From contig NZ_WEGL01000005.1 of assembly GCF_009604455.1 (NCBI RefSeq), positions 682,001 to 746,000 on the forward strand: a DNA stretch of 64,000 nt. The letters are read 5' to 3'. Position numbers and translations under genes: made by a program. Of this stretch, positions 17,575 to 26,345 are shown in pieces. A model generated the notes under the pieces. It was not told the origin of the DNA. It did not search any database and saw only the letters and a list, made by a program, of their open reading frames with translations. This stretch comes from Streptomyces sp. RB17 (GTDB lineage Bacteria > Actinomycetota > Actinomycetes > Streptomycetales > Streptomycetaceae). How positions within the stretch are numbered: the first letter of the stretch is position 1; the number at the start of each line of letters is the position of its first letter.

Positions 17575-17917
17575 GCCGGAACAATTGCGTGCGCGGCGGC
17601 TCGGAACGCGGGGCGTGGACGCCTTTGCCGTCCGCGAGGAGTGCTTACGCCGGGGTGGTGCGACGGTGGAGAGACTGAACTGCTTCTTCCGGTCGGCCGA
17701 CGGTCAGGAGATCTGGGCCCGCGATCGTCGAGAGCAAGGACTGCCTCTCCTCGTTCGGCTCTCGCGCCGTAGTGGTTGTACGGCCGCTCTTTGGCTGCAC
17801 CTCGCGGCTGTGGCCGTGGCGGGCGCCCGTTCCTGAATCGACCGTGCGCCCTCAACTGGTCCACAGGAGTTGACCATTGCTCCCATGGCTCGCGCACGAC
17901 TGTCTGATGGACGGCCT
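17575..17917. other. Region with one unrecognised plus-strand frame
   Basis: A plus-strand frame running to the stop at 17834-17836 reads GVDAFAVREECLRRGG, then ATVERLNCFFRSADGQEIW and ends in AVAVAGARS. It may be a degraded fragment, possibly a transposase C-terminus. I do not recognise a family and do not call a gene. Confidence 0.3.
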
Positions 17918-17955
17918 CGGCCCCGTCGAGACTCTTTCGTGGGGCCGCTTTTGTT
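17918..17955 (+). terminator. Rho-independent-like terminator
   Basis: CGGCCCC (17918-17924) pairs with GGGGCCG (17941-17947) and is followed by CTTTTGTT. The 7-bp GC stem with a T-rich tail reads on the plus strand. Confidence 0.6.
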
Positions 17956-18115
17956 GCGGCGCCGATGAGGCTCTCCCAGTGAGGTGACCCCGCGGGAGTG
18001 CCGGGCGGAACGCGGGCAGGCCCGCCTGGCCCTGCCGGAGTGCTGGGCCGGATTGCTGCCGGCGCATTCGCATGGGGGTGGGATCGGGCCGGCGCTTGTG
18101 GGGTGTCCGTCCGGT

Positions 18116-18754
18116 TCACGTGGTGTCGTTGCCGGCGGTGAGGATGATCTGGCTGGCTTCGGCGAGACGTGCGCAGCGTCGGGTCATGGCGTCGGGTGAC
18201 TGGTCGGGGTGGTTGATCCACCAGCGGACCAGGGCCGTGCACAGGCCGCGCCATGCGTGTTTGAGGGCGTCGGCGTCGAGCGGGTCGGTGGATCCGGCGG
18301 TGTGCAGGAGGTCGGCGGTGCCGGTGGCGGCGAGGTCGTCGATGGCGTCGCGGTAGAAGGCCGCCCGGTGGGCGGCTTCGCTGTCGGGCGGCAGCGTGGG
18401 GTCGTAGAGGACGAACCATGCCTCGCGCCGGCCGTCGAGGGCGGTGAACAGGGCGTGCAGTACGCGCAGGGGCGTGGGCGGCGAGTCGGCACCCTGTTCG
18501 GCCATCGCCGCGCGGATGGCGGCCAGCAGCCGGTCGCCGACGGGGCTGAGACAGGCGAGGTAGAGATCCTGCTTGCTGCCGAAGTAGTGGTGCAGGAGTG
18601 GTTTGGTGACGCCGACGCGGGTGGCGATGGCGGCCATGGTGGTGGCCTCGTAGCCGTGGTGGCCGAACTCCTCGGTGGCCGCGGCCAGGACCTGTCGTTC
18701 GCGCGCGGCCCTCGGCACGCCCTTGGTACCGGCCCGGGAGGAGAGCGTTGTCAT
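18116..18754 (-). CDS. TetR/AcrR-family transcriptional regulator
   Basis: The 212-residue protein has an N-terminal HTH (RERQVLAAATEEFGHHGY, TTMAAIATRVGVTKPLLHHYFGSKQDLY). The C-terminal ligand domain is unassigned. ATG at 18754 is chosen from the HTH position. It is divergent from an FAD-linked oxidase gene, with two adjacent palindromes centred on TTACC..GGTAA between them, so it is probably the repressor of that oxidase. Confidence 0.87.
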   Translation of the reverse strand: MTTLSSRAGTKGVPRAARERQVLAAATEEFGHHGYEATTMAAIATRVGVTKPLLHHYFGSKQDLYLACLSPVGDRLLAAIRAAMAEQGADSPPTPLRVLHALFTALDGRREAWFVLYDPTLPPDSEAAHRAAFYRDAIDDLAATGTADLLHTAGSTDPLDADALKHAWRGLCTALVRWWINHPDQSPDAMTRRCARLAEASQIILTAGNDTT

Positions 18755-18765
18755 GCAACCAGATC

Positions 18766-18795
18766 TTACCCTAGGGTAATTTACCGACGGGTAAA
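18766..18795. promoter_or_regulatory. Adjacent TetR operators with TTACC/GGTAA arms
   Basis: TTACCCTAGGGTAA (18766-18779, a perfect palindrome) is followed directly by TTTACCGACGGGTAAA (18780-18795). They occupy the 66-bp gap between the divergent tetR and oxidase genes, so a bound dimer or pair of dimers would cover both promoters. Confidence 0.75.
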
Positions 18796-18820
18796 TTCCT
18801 TGGACCGCTGGAGCGCACCC

Positions 18821-20425
18821 ATGCCTGCCACCGCGACCGACCCCCGCACCTCCCGCACCCGCTCCTGGTGGGGCTGGGGCTACGCCGACGCCCACCCCGA
18901 CGACGCCGCATGCGCCGCGCTGGGCGCCCTGCTGCCGGGCACCCTGGCCCGCCCGCTGCCGATACCCCGCATCGCCGACCTGTCCATCAGCCGCCCCGCC
19001 GCTACGCCCCCGTCCGCTCTGGCCCACCTGGTCACCGACGACCCGCAGGCGCGCGCCGCCCACGCCATGGGCAAGGCATACCGCGACGTCATCCGGGCCC
19101 TGCGCGGCCGGCCCGGCCGGATCCCCGACCTCGTCGGCCACCCGGCCGGCGACCAGGACGTGGCCGACCTGCTGGACTGGGCCGGCGAGCACGGCGTGGC
19201 CGTCATCCCCTTCGGTGGCGGCTCCTCGGTGGTCGGCGGCGTGGAGTACCGCGGCGACACCCACCACGCCGTCCTCTCGCTCGACCTGACCGCGATGGAC
19301 CGCGTTCTGGAGATCGACACCACCAGTCGCTCTGCCCGCATCCAGGCCGGGGCCCTCGGCCCCGTGCTGGAAGACCAGTTGCGGCCCCACGGCCTGACCC
19401 TGCGCCACTTCCCCCAGAGCTTCGAGTTCTCCACCCTCGGCGGCTGGCTCGCCACCCGGGCCGGCGGCCACTACGCCACCGTCCACACCCACATCGACGA
19501 CTTCGTCCAATCCCTGCGCGTGATCACACCGGCCGGTGCGCACACCTCCTGGCGGCTGCCCGCATCCGGCGCCGGACCGTCACCCGACCGGCTCTTCCTC
19601 GGCTCCGAGGGCACGCTCGGCGTCATCACCGAGGCATGGATGCGCTTGCAAGAACGCCCCCGCCACAAAGCCTCCGCGTCGGTGGCCTTCGCCGACTTCC
19701 ACCACGCGCTGGACGCCGTACGGGCCATCGCCCAGTCCGACCTCGCCCCGGCCAACTGCCGCCTGCTCGACCCGGGCGAGGCTTTGCTGTCCGGCGCCTC
19801 CCACGACGGCTCCAGCGTCCTGGTCCTTGGCTTCGAGTCCGCCACCACTCCCGTCGACAACCGCCTCACGGCCGCCGTGGACCTGGCCCGCAGCCACGGC
19901 GGCCGCGGCCACACACACGCGGCAGACAGCGACGCCCCGGCCGACGCGGCCGTGAGCGCCTGGCGCTCGGCGTTCCTGCGCATGCCCTACCTGCGCGACG
20001 GCCTGGCCCGGATGGGCGCTGTCGTCGAAACCTTCGAGACCGCCGCCACCTGGGAGAAGATTCCCGCCCTGATCGACGCCGTGCGCACCGAGGTCGGCGC
20101 CGCCGCCTCCAAGGCCACCGGACACCCGGCCACCATCAACTGCCGCCTCACCCACGTCTACCCCGACGGCGCCGCCCCCTACTTCACCGTGGCTCTCGCC
20201 GGCCGGCCCGGCGGCGAGGTCGAGGTCTGGGACGACATCAAAGCCGCCGCGACCGACGTCCTGCACCGCCACCGCGCCACCATCACCCACCACCACGCCG
20301 TCGGCCGCGACCACCGCCCCGGCTACGACCTCCAGCGCCCACAACCCTTCGCGCTGGCACTGCGCGCCGCCAAGAGCGCCCTGGACCCCCACCACATCCT
20401 CAACCCCGGCGTCCTGCTCGACTGA
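18821..20425 (+). CDS. FAD-linked oxidase, alkyldihydroxyacetonephosphate synthase-like
   Basis: The 534-residue protein has the N-terminal SWWGWGYADAHPDD motif typical of AGPS-like proteins, a PCMH-type FAD domain with VIPFGGGSSVVGGVE and LDLTAMDRVLEID, SFEFSTLGGWLATRAGGHYA and LFLGSEGTLGVITEAW, and the C-terminal FAD-oxidase tail HHHAVGRDHRPG ending DPHHILNPGVLLD. The HHH...GRD pattern matches bacterial alkyl-DHAP synthase homologues. Whether it makes ether lipids or is another FAD oxidase cannot be said. It is divergent from, and probably controlled by, the TetR gene at 18116. Confidence 0.83.
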   Translation: MPATATDPRTSRTRSWWGWGYADAHPDDAACAALGALLPGTLARPLPIPRIADLSISRPAATPPSALAHLVTDDPQARAAHAMGKAYRDVIRALRGRPGRIPDLVGHPAGDQDVADLLDWAGEHGVAVIPFGGGSSVVGGVEYRGDTHHAVLSLDLTAMDRVLEIDTTSRSARIQAGALGPVLEDQLRPHGLTLRHFPQSFEFSTLGGWLATRAGGHYATVHTHIDDFVQSLRVITPAGAHTSWRLPASGAGPSPDRLFLGSEGTLGVITEAWMRLQERPRHKASASVAFADFHHALDAVRAIAQSDLAPANCRLLDPGEALLSGASHDGSSVLVLGFESATTPVDNRLTAAVDLARSHGGRGHTHAADSDAPADAAVSAWRSAFLRMPYLRDGLARMGAVVETFETAATWEKIPALIDAVRTEVGAAASKATGHPATINCRLTHVYPDGAAPYFTVALAGRPGGEVEVWDDIKAAATDVLHRHRATITHHHAVGRDHRPGYDLQRPQPFALALRAAKSALDPHHILNPGVLLD

Positions 20426-20639
20426 CGAAACAGTCGCGATCGTGCGAGGGCGGGGAACTGCCGCAACATGCTGTCCCACGCCTTCCCGCCGACAGCAAGA
20501 CACGGGCGGCGATGCCCTCAGAGCGTGCCCGAGATCGGAGTCCCTGGCGGCCGGGCGCGTAGCTGAGCTGGATCGTCACGGCGCACGGGATGCTGCCAGT
20601 TGGCTGGACGACCGGCTTCCTGGTCGTATTTGGTCACCT

Positions 20640-21749
20640 TCAGCGAGGTTGGAAGAATGCGAGCATTTTCTGGGCTGCGTCCGGCGAGGTCAGCAATTCC
20701 TGCATGTTTGCGGACATCCGGGCGGCAGCGCCGGTGCGTTCGAACATCTCGCGTTCGTATTCTTTGACGGCAGTGGGAAAGTCGTCCGGGTGCGCGGCCA
20801 GCGCGAGACCGAGCAGGGCGCCGTCGAGCAGCGCCATGTTGGCGCCCTCTCCCACCGGCGGCATCAGGTGCGCGGCATCGCCGAGCAGCGTGACGTCCGG
20901 CCTCGACGGCCAGGTCAGACCGACCGGGAGAGTGGTGATCGACCGCGGCACGACCGTGTCGTCGCAGGCCGCGATCAGCGCGGTGAACCGTGAGTCCCAC
21001 CCGGGGAGCAGGTCGATCAGCCGCGCCCGGGCGGCGGCCGGGTCGTCGAACGGGATCCCGCTGGTGGCGAACCAGTCCTCGGGGGTGTTGTAGAAGCTGA
21101 TCCCGATGCGAACGCGGCCGTCGCCGTTGCGCTGCGCCGCCAGGGACAGTCCGTTGCCGAGCACCCAGAAGTTGCCGCGCCCCACCATCGCCGCGAGGTC
21201 GGGGTGCGCGCGGTCGATGTCGGGAATGCCGACCTCGACGACGTTCTGGCCGATGTGCGTCGGGCGTGCGTCGGTGAGCAGCGCGCGGACCCGGGAGTTC
21301 GCGCCGTCCGCGCCGACCAGCAGGTCGTAGGCCCCACTTCCGCCGTCGGCGAAGTGCAGCAGGCCGTCGTCGGCGGACGTGAACGCGTGCCCCCAGCGCA
21401 CCATGTCTTCGGGGAGGGAATCCAGCAGCAGGTTGCGCAGATCGGCGCGGTCGACCTCGGGTCGCTCGAGCGGGGCGTCGTCGGGCGTGTCCTCCTGGAG
21501 CAGCAGAGTGCCATCCGGCTCGAGAAGGCGCATGTCCTGGCCTTCGCCACGGGCAATCGTGTGGAACTGGTCGATCAGACCGGCCTCGCGCAGGGCCCGC
21601 TGGCCGGAGTGGATGTCGAGCATGCCGCCCTGACCGCGCGCACCGCGCGACGATTCACGTTCATACACGACGGCCTCGATGCCGTTCATGTGCAGCACCC
21701 GGGCAAGGACCAAGCCGCCCAGGCCGGCTCCGACTATGGCGATGGTCAT
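20640..21749 (-). CDS. TetX-like FAD-dependent monooxygenase
   Basis: The 369-residue protein has the N-terminal dinucleotide fold TIAIVGAGLGGLVLARVL, VYERESSRGARGQGGMLD, the DRADLRNLLLDSLP motif and GDAAHLMPPVGEGANMALLDG. The order and wording (YER..AR..GG.LD, N/DRADLR, W.HAF, GDAAHLMPP) parallel TetX-type tetracycline-modifying flavin monooxygenases, though the usual GxGxN loop is GEGAN here. It hydroxylates a small aromatic or polyketide substrate using FAD and NADPH by family precedent. The RBS GGAGAGG precedes ATG 21749. It is divergent from a TetR gene. The identity of the substrate is an inference only. Confidence 0.86.
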   Translation of the reverse strand: MTIAIVGAGLGGLVLARVLHMNGIEAVVYERESSRGARGQGGMLDIHSGQRALREAGLIDQFHTIARGEGQDMRLLEPDGTLLLQEDTPDDAPLERPEVDRADLRNLLLDSLPEDMVRWGHAFTSADDGLLHFADGGSGAYDLLVGADGANSRVRALLTDARPTHIGQNVVEVGIPDIDRAHPDLAAMVGRGNFWVLGNGLSLAAQRNGDGRVRIGISFYNTPEDWFATSGIPFDDPAAARARLIDLLPGWDSRFTALIAACDDTVVPRSITTLPVGLTWPSRPDVTLLGDAAHLMPPVGEGANMALLDGALLGLALAAHPDDFPTAVKEYEREMFERTGAAARMSANMQELLTSPDAAQKMLAFFQPR

Positions 21750-21790
21750 GGTTGCCTCTCCTTCGATAGAGCCGATACGCCGTACAGGTC

Positions 21791-21820
21791 GATACACCGT
21801 ATCGCCCGATGCGGTGTATT
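21791..21820. promoter_or_regulatory. Inverted repeat operator between monooxygenase and tetR
   Basis: ATACACCG (21792-21799) and CGGTGTAT (21812-21819) are inverted with 12 bp between them. A further GATACGCCGTAC half site is just left. The position, 12 bp before the tetR ATG, suggests autoregulation and control of the monooxygenase. Confidence 0.5.
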
Positions 21821-21830
21821 GTTAGCGACC

Positions 21831-22511
21831 ATGTTGGTGTGGGAGAGGCCGGAGCCACCGAATCGACCCGTGCCGGCCCCGTTGAGCCGGGAACGGATCG
21901 TGCGAGCGGCGATCCAGCTGGCCGACGCGGACGGCCTGGATGCGGTGTCCCTGCGCAAGGTCGCCACCGCGCTGGACGTCCGTCCGATGCGGCTGTACGG
22001 CTACATCGCCGGCAAGGAGGAGTTGCTCGACCTGATGGTCGACGCCGCCCACGCCGAGATCCGGCCGGTCGGAGACGGCTGGCGGGAGGTGCTCCGGTCT
22101 CTTGCCGAAGCCACCCGGCACGCCGCTCACGAGCACGAATGGCTCGCCGATCTACTGGGTGGCCGACCCCAGCTCGGGCCGCACGCGCTGGCCACTGGGG
22201 AGACAGTGGTGGCCGCACTGGGCGACGTCGACGTGGACGCCGTCATGCCGGTGGTCGCCGCAGTCAGCGCGTACGTGATCGGCGCGGTGCGTCGGGAGAT
22301 CGCCGAGCGGCGTGCCGAGCGGGCCACCGGGATGGACGAGAAGCGTTGGCAGGCCTCACTCGGGCCCTATCTGGAGCGAACCTTCGCCACTGGCCGATTC
22401 CCCGCGCTGGGCGCGGTGGTGCGCGATGCCGCCCACCTGGACGCCGACCACACCTTCCGGGTCGGCCTCGACTTCCTGCTCGACGGCATCGAAGCCCGCA
22501 TCTCAAGGTGA
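21831..22511 (+). CDS. TetR-family regulator (TetR_C type)
   Basis: The 226-residue protein has the HTH at about residues 18-65 (SRERIVRAAIQLADADGL, SLRKVATALDVRPMRLYGYIAGKEELLDLMVDAA) and a C-terminal domain resembling TetR_C, as found in tetracycline-type repressors. It is divergent from the TetX-like monooxygenase, an arrangement known for drug-inactivating enzymes. The inducer is probably the monooxygenase substrate. Confidence 0.87.
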   Translation: MLVWERPEPPNRPVPAPLSRERIVRAAIQLADADGLDAVSLRKVATALDVRPMRLYGYIAGKEELLDLMVDAAHAEIRPVGDGWREVLRSLAEATRHAAHEHEWLADLLGGRPQLGPHALATGETVVAALGDVDVDAVMPVVAAVSAYVIGAVRREIAERRAERATGMDEKRWQASLGPYLERTFATGRFPALGAVVRDAAHLDADHTFRVGLDFLLDGIEARISR

Positions 22512-22605
22512 CGCGCAGCCGAAGGACCGAACCGGGCATAGCACCAGGTCGGCGCTGACGCGTTGAGATGACGCAACCTCAGTAAATCGCGCGAAAATTG
22601 ACGAA

Positions 22606-23774
22606 GTGCCATCCCCTTTCTTCGGGGGAATCCCCGCCTTCAGGCAGGGAAGGAATCCGATCCCTGAACCCTGCGGCGCGGAGCGCCAAGCATCGCCTCG
22701 GAATGCTCCGACCACTGGCCCCGCGCTCCGCGAAGTAGGAGCCGGACCAGAACCGGCGGTGCAGAACCGGAGGGGGTGGGCTAAGCCCTGCGCGAGATGC
22801 TGCGTGATCACTGCTCGCTCTACAACGGCACGTTGCAGGAACGACGTGACGCCTACCGGCACGTCTCCAGGACAACGGTCCGCTACGGGCCGCGGTCCGC
22901 CCAGCTCACGGCGGTCCGCGCTTTCGGCCCGGAGCGAAAGGGACGCCGGTCCTTCTCCTCCCAGCAGGCCACGCTTCGCCGTCTGGACAAGGCCTCCGCC
23001 GCGTTCTTCCGCCGAATCAAGGCCGGTGAGAAGCCCGGATACCGGCGCTTTCGGGGAGTGAACCGGTTCGACACCGTGCGCTTCCCCAAGGACGGTGACG
23101 GGTGCCGCTGGGACTCCATCCCGCGAAGGCAAACGCTGATACGTGATCCTGACCGCCGGGCAGCCTCTCCGGAACCGCTGCCGCCCACGGGCAGCGTGGT
23201 CGGCAGCGACCTGGGCATAGCCAATTTCCTCGCCGATTCCAACGGCGGAATTGTCGAGAACCCGCGTCACGCCTGAAGTCCGCAAAGAAGCTGGAAAGCG
23301 CACAACAGGCTCTGAGCCGGTGCAAGCGCGGCAGCAAGCGCCGCCGACAGGCTGTGGAGACCGTTACCCGGCTCCACGGCAAGGTGCGGCGTCAGTGGCT
23401 GGACCACGCGCACAAGACCGCGCTCGGCCTCGTGCGGCAGCACGACTTCATCGCGCACGAAGGTCTCAAGATCCGCAACATGAGCCGGGCACCGGAGCCC
23501 AGACCCGACCCCGACAAGCCGGGCGGCTTCCTGCCCAACGGGGCCGCACCGAGGGCCGGGCTGAACCGCTCGACAGCTGATGCCGGATGGGGAGGGTGTT
23601 CCTCGCGATCCTCAACGCCAAGGAAAACCGGACCACACAGGAGAAGTTCCACTGTCAGGAGCGCGGCCACCAAGCGCACGCTGACACAGTGGGTGCTCTC
23701 AACGTACTACGGGCCGGGCTGGTCCGTCGCGAAGTTCAACCGGTTCAGCGAGAAGTCACCCCGTTTACGGGGTG
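22606..23774 (+). pseudogene. IS605-type TnpB, decayed, with terminal hairpins
   Basis: Segments in several frames spell a TnpB: YRHVSRTTVRYG, GEKPGYRRFRGVNRFDTV, the first RuvC Asp in VVGSDLGIANFLADSNGG, SRCKRGSKRRRQAV, HDFIAHEGLKIRNM for the Glu, and a last Asp in RGHQAHADTVGALNVLRAGL. Frameshifts and a damaged zinc-finger region make it inactive. A GGGGGAATCCCC / CCTTCAGG hairpin region at 22620-22670 resembles the left end of the 50.7-kb element. CACCCCG/CGGGGTG at 23757-23774 matches the hairpin at 35926. It ends less than 100 bp before rpoA. Confidence 0.75.
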
Positions 23775-23861
23775 GCGGAGTCACAGGAGGTCGTACGGCC
23801 CGTACCCTTGAGGTGTCTACGGCGTCAGATAGCGGGCGCCAAACCCTGGAGGCAATACCTC

Positions 23862-24884
23862 GTGCTGATTGCTCAGCGTCCTTCGTTGACCGAAGAGGTC
23901 GTCGACGAGTTCCGCTCCCGGTTCGTGATCGAGCCGCTGGAGCCGGGCTTCGGCTACACCCTCGGCAACTCCCTTCGCCGTACCCTCCTGTCGTCGATCC
24001 CCGGCACTGCTGTCACCAGCATCCGCATCGACGGTGTCCTGCACGAGTTCACCACCGTGCCGGGCGTCAAGGAGGACGTCACCGACCTGATCCTCAACAT
24101 CAAGCAGCTGGTCGTCTCCTCGGAGCAGGACGAGCCGGTCGTGATGTACCTGCGCAAGCAGGGCCCGGGTCTGGTCACCGCCGCCGACATCGCGCCCCCG
24201 GCCGGTGTCGAGGTGCACAACCCCGACCTCGTCCTCGCCACGCTGAACGGCAAGGGCAAGCTGGAGATGGAGCTGACGGTCGAGCGTGGCCGCGGTTACG
24301 TCTCCGCCGTGCAGAACAAGCAGGTGGGCCAGGAGATCGGCCGTGTCCCGGTCGACTCGATCTACTCGCCGGTTCTGAAGGTCACGTACAAGGTCGAGGC
24401 CACGCGTGTCGAGCAGCGCACCGACTTCGACAAGCTGATCGTCGACGTCGAGACCAAGCAGGCGATGCGTCCGCGTGACGCCATGGCCTCCGCCGGCAAG
24501 ACCCTGGTCGAGCTGTTCGGTCTCGCCCGCGAGCTGAACATCGACGCCGAGGGCATCGACATGGGCCCGTCCCCGACGGACGCCGCCCTTGCCGCCGACC
24601 TGGCGCTGCCGATCGAGGAGCTGGAGCTCACGGTCCGCTCCTACAACTGCCTCAAGCGTGAGGGCGTCCACTCCGTCGGTGAGCTCTTGGCGCGCTCGGA
24701 GGCCGACCTGCTGGACATCCGCAACTTCGGTGCGAAGTCGATCGACGAGGTCAAGGCGAAGCTGGCCGGCATGGGCCTGGCCCTCAAGGACAGCCCGCCC
24801 GGATTCGACCCGACCGCCGCCGTGGACGCCTTCGGCTCGGACGACGACGGGAACTCGGGTTTCATGGAGACCGAGCAGTACTGA
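23862..24884 (+). CDS. rpoA: DNA-directed RNA polymerase subunit alpha, orphan copy
   Basis: The 340-residue protein is full length and starts GTG after GGAGGCAATACCTC, the leader typical of Streptomyces rpoA. The alpha-NTD (LTEEVVDEFRSRFVIEPLEP, GNSLRRTLLSSIPG) that dimerises and contacts beta/beta' is intact. So is the alpha-CTD, including the residues corresponding to E. coli R265 and N268 (VRSYNCLK) and G296-K298-S299 (RNFGAKSID). No inactivating change is seen, and the codon usage is that of a highly expressed gene. The normal neighbours (rpsM, rpsK, rpsD, rplQ) are absent: a dead TnpB is upstream, and a nested stem-loop plus GDPD gene are downstream. This is either a second rpoA or a relocated one. 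Confidence 0.97.
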   Translation: MLIAQRPSLTEEVVDEFRSRFVIEPLEPGFGYTLGNSLRRTLLSSIPGTAVTSIRIDGVLHEFTTVPGVKEDVTDLILNIKQLVVSSEQDEPVVMYLRKQGPGLVTAADIAPPAGVEVHNPDLVLATLNGKGKLEMELTVERGRGYVSAVQNKQVGQEIGRVPVDSIYSPVLKVTYKVEATRVEQRTDFDKLIVDVETKQAMRPRDAMASAGKTLVELFGLARELNIDAEGIDMGPSPTDAALAADLALPIEELELTVRSYNCLKREGVHSVGELLARSEADLLDIRNFGAKSIDEVKAKLAGMGLALKDSPPGFDPTAAVDAFGSDDDGNSGFMETEQY

Positions 24885-24900
24885 ACGCTGCGCCGGCTTG

Positions 24901-24962
24901 CGGGGAACCAGCAAGGCAGAGGAGCCGGCGATGTGCACCGGCCGACCTTGCCCGGTTCCCCG
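24901..24962. terminator. Long nested stem-loop after rpoA
   Basis: CGGGGAACC (24901-24909) pairs with GGTTCCCCG (24954-24962), with further inner pairing GCAAGG/CCTTGC and GCCGG/CCGGC. It begins 17 bp after the rpoA stop, so the gene forms a monocistronic unit. Confidence 0.75.
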
Positions 24963-25079
24963 ATGGCCCACTGATGGAGATGTAGACGCTCAAGCTCTCC
25001 GGCGCACCGCGGCCGCGCGGCCTCTACCGTTTCCAGTGGCATGCCCAGCTCCTGACAGGACGAGCGTGGCCCCGTGTCT

Positions 25080-25216
25080 TCACACGTCGCGCGGGGCCAC
25101 GGACGGGTCGTTCAGGTCGCCGGCCTCCTTGTAGTCGACTGTCACCACGTCGCCGCTCACGGTCAGGTACGAGGCCGCGCAGATGGCGCCGAACAGTTCG
25201 TCCCGGACCCGTGGGG
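25080..25216 (-). pseudogene. Unidentified C-terminal protein fragment
   Basis: Antisense translation gives TPRVRDELFGAICAAS, YLTVSGDVVTVDYKE and AGDLNDPSVAPRDV before a stop. The composition looks coding, but there is no start and I do not recognise the family. It abuts the GDPD stop codon and is probably the end of a truncated gene. Confidence 0.3.
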
Positions 25217-25912
25217 TCAGGCCGTGGCCTCGACCAGTCGCTTCATGCCGGGCTGGTCGGTCACGCAGCCCACCAGGCCGAGGGTCCGGGCCAGCGCCAG
25301 GTCGCGCTCGTCGTTGACGGTCCAGGCCATCACGTCGATGCCGGCGGCGCCGCACTTGTCCACGATGGCCCGGTTCAGCTGGCGCAACTCCACGCTGACC
25401 AGCGTGGCACCGACCTTCTGGGCGCGGCCGACGAAGGTGTCGCGGTGCGCGCTGGGGCCTGCCACCAGCACGGTGCGGGCCTGCGGCAGCAGGTTGTGGA
25501 TCTCGATCAGTGCGACGTCGTGGAACGACAGCACCGAGACCCGGTCCAGCAGGCCGCGGTCGGTGAGCACCCTGGCCAGCGACCGGGCGGCGGCCACGTC
25601 CTTGATCTCCGCCTGGATCGGCAGCGTCGGCCCGACGGCGTCCAGCACCTCCCCGAACGTGGGGATGGGCTCGCCGAGGCCGGCGTCGAGCTTCTTGAGC
25701 TGCCGCAACTCCTGGTCGGCGATGGGCCCGGAGCCGTCCGTGGTGCGGTCCAGGGTCTCGTCGTGCATGACGACCAGCTCGCCGTCCCTGCTCAGGTGCA
25801 GGTCCAGTTCGATGCCGTCCAGCCCCTCGCGTTCGGCCCGCAGGAAGGAGCGCAGGGTGTTCTCCGGCTCGGCGGCCATGACACCGCGGTGGCCGATGGT
25901 GAAGAAAGACAC
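25217..25912 (-). CDS. Glycerophosphodiester phosphodiesterase
   Basis: The 231-residue protein starts with the GDPD signature FTIGHRGVMAAEPENTLRSF (His and Arg of the active site), followed by ELDLHLSRDGELVVMHDETLDRTT with the metal-binding acidic residues and catalytic His, PIQAEIKD and a C-terminal VMAWTVND. It hydrolyses glycerophosphodiesters to glycerol-3-phosphate and an alcohol. GTG at 25912 is chosen because the catalytic motif starts five residues later; longer starts add a low-complexity N-terminus. There is no signal peptide, so it is cytoplasmic. Confidence 0.92.
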   Translation of the reverse strand: MSFFTIGHRGVMAAEPENTLRSFLRAEREGLDGIELDLHLSRDGELVVMHDETLDRTTDGSGPIADQELRQLKKLDAGLGEPIPTFGEVLDAVGPTLPIQAEIKDVAAARSLARVLTDRGLLDRVSVLSFHDVALIEIHNLLPQARTVLVAGPSAHRDTFVGRAQKVGATLVSVELRQLNRAIVDKCGAAGIDVMAWTVNDERDLALARTLGLVGCVTDQPGMKRLVEATA

Positions 25913-26186
25913 TCGGTTGCCGTCCTTGGGTGCGGTGGTCCGGGGCAGCCGCACGAGGGCCGTCCCTCCGCCGGGCGGCGGGCGACCGCCCTCGGAACGC
26001 CCAAGCGTAATGGGCCCGTCCGGCCGCGCGCTCAGCCCGCCTGGAACCGCGCCGGAGCGCGCCCCAAGGCAGGGCAGGTGCATTGAAGAGACACCACCTT
26101 GAATTCGCTGGTCACGGGTTTGGTGTGGGCGGTGGGTTGTGCACGCGTGCCGGCCGGGGGCGGTTGTCCGGCACCAAGATCGTCTG

Positions 26187-26345
26187 TCAGCGCGCGATCT
26201 CGATGGCGGTCAGAAATCGCAGGGCGCGAAGGAGCGTGGTGGCGTGACGGACGTGCAGGCGGCGCTTGGTGAGGATGCGCCGGTTCTTCAGGTGGGCCAC
26301 CTCGAGATCGCCGTCAAGCACGTGCAAGCCGCGCATCCGGACAGC
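26187..26345 (-). pseudogene. DDE transposase C-terminal remnant
   Basis: The minus strand reads VAHLKNRRILTKRRL, then ATTLLRALRFLTAIEIAR and a stop. This is the end of a DDE transposase family whose helix reads AHLKNWRILTK. The rest of the 26.1-26.6 kb interval shows no gene. A matching upstream portion of the same family is preserved as another fragment at 40.4 kb. Confidence 0.5.

Noticed and set aside
17575..17836. Plus frame with ATVERLNCFFRSADGQEIW as a possible gene
   Set aside because: No start, no recognised family and IS debris around; left as an unassigned fragment.
22606..24884. RNA-guided transcription system coupling TnpB to RNA polymerase alpha
   Set aside because: The TnpB is broken by several frameshifts, so the adjacency to rpoA is more likely an insertion next to it.
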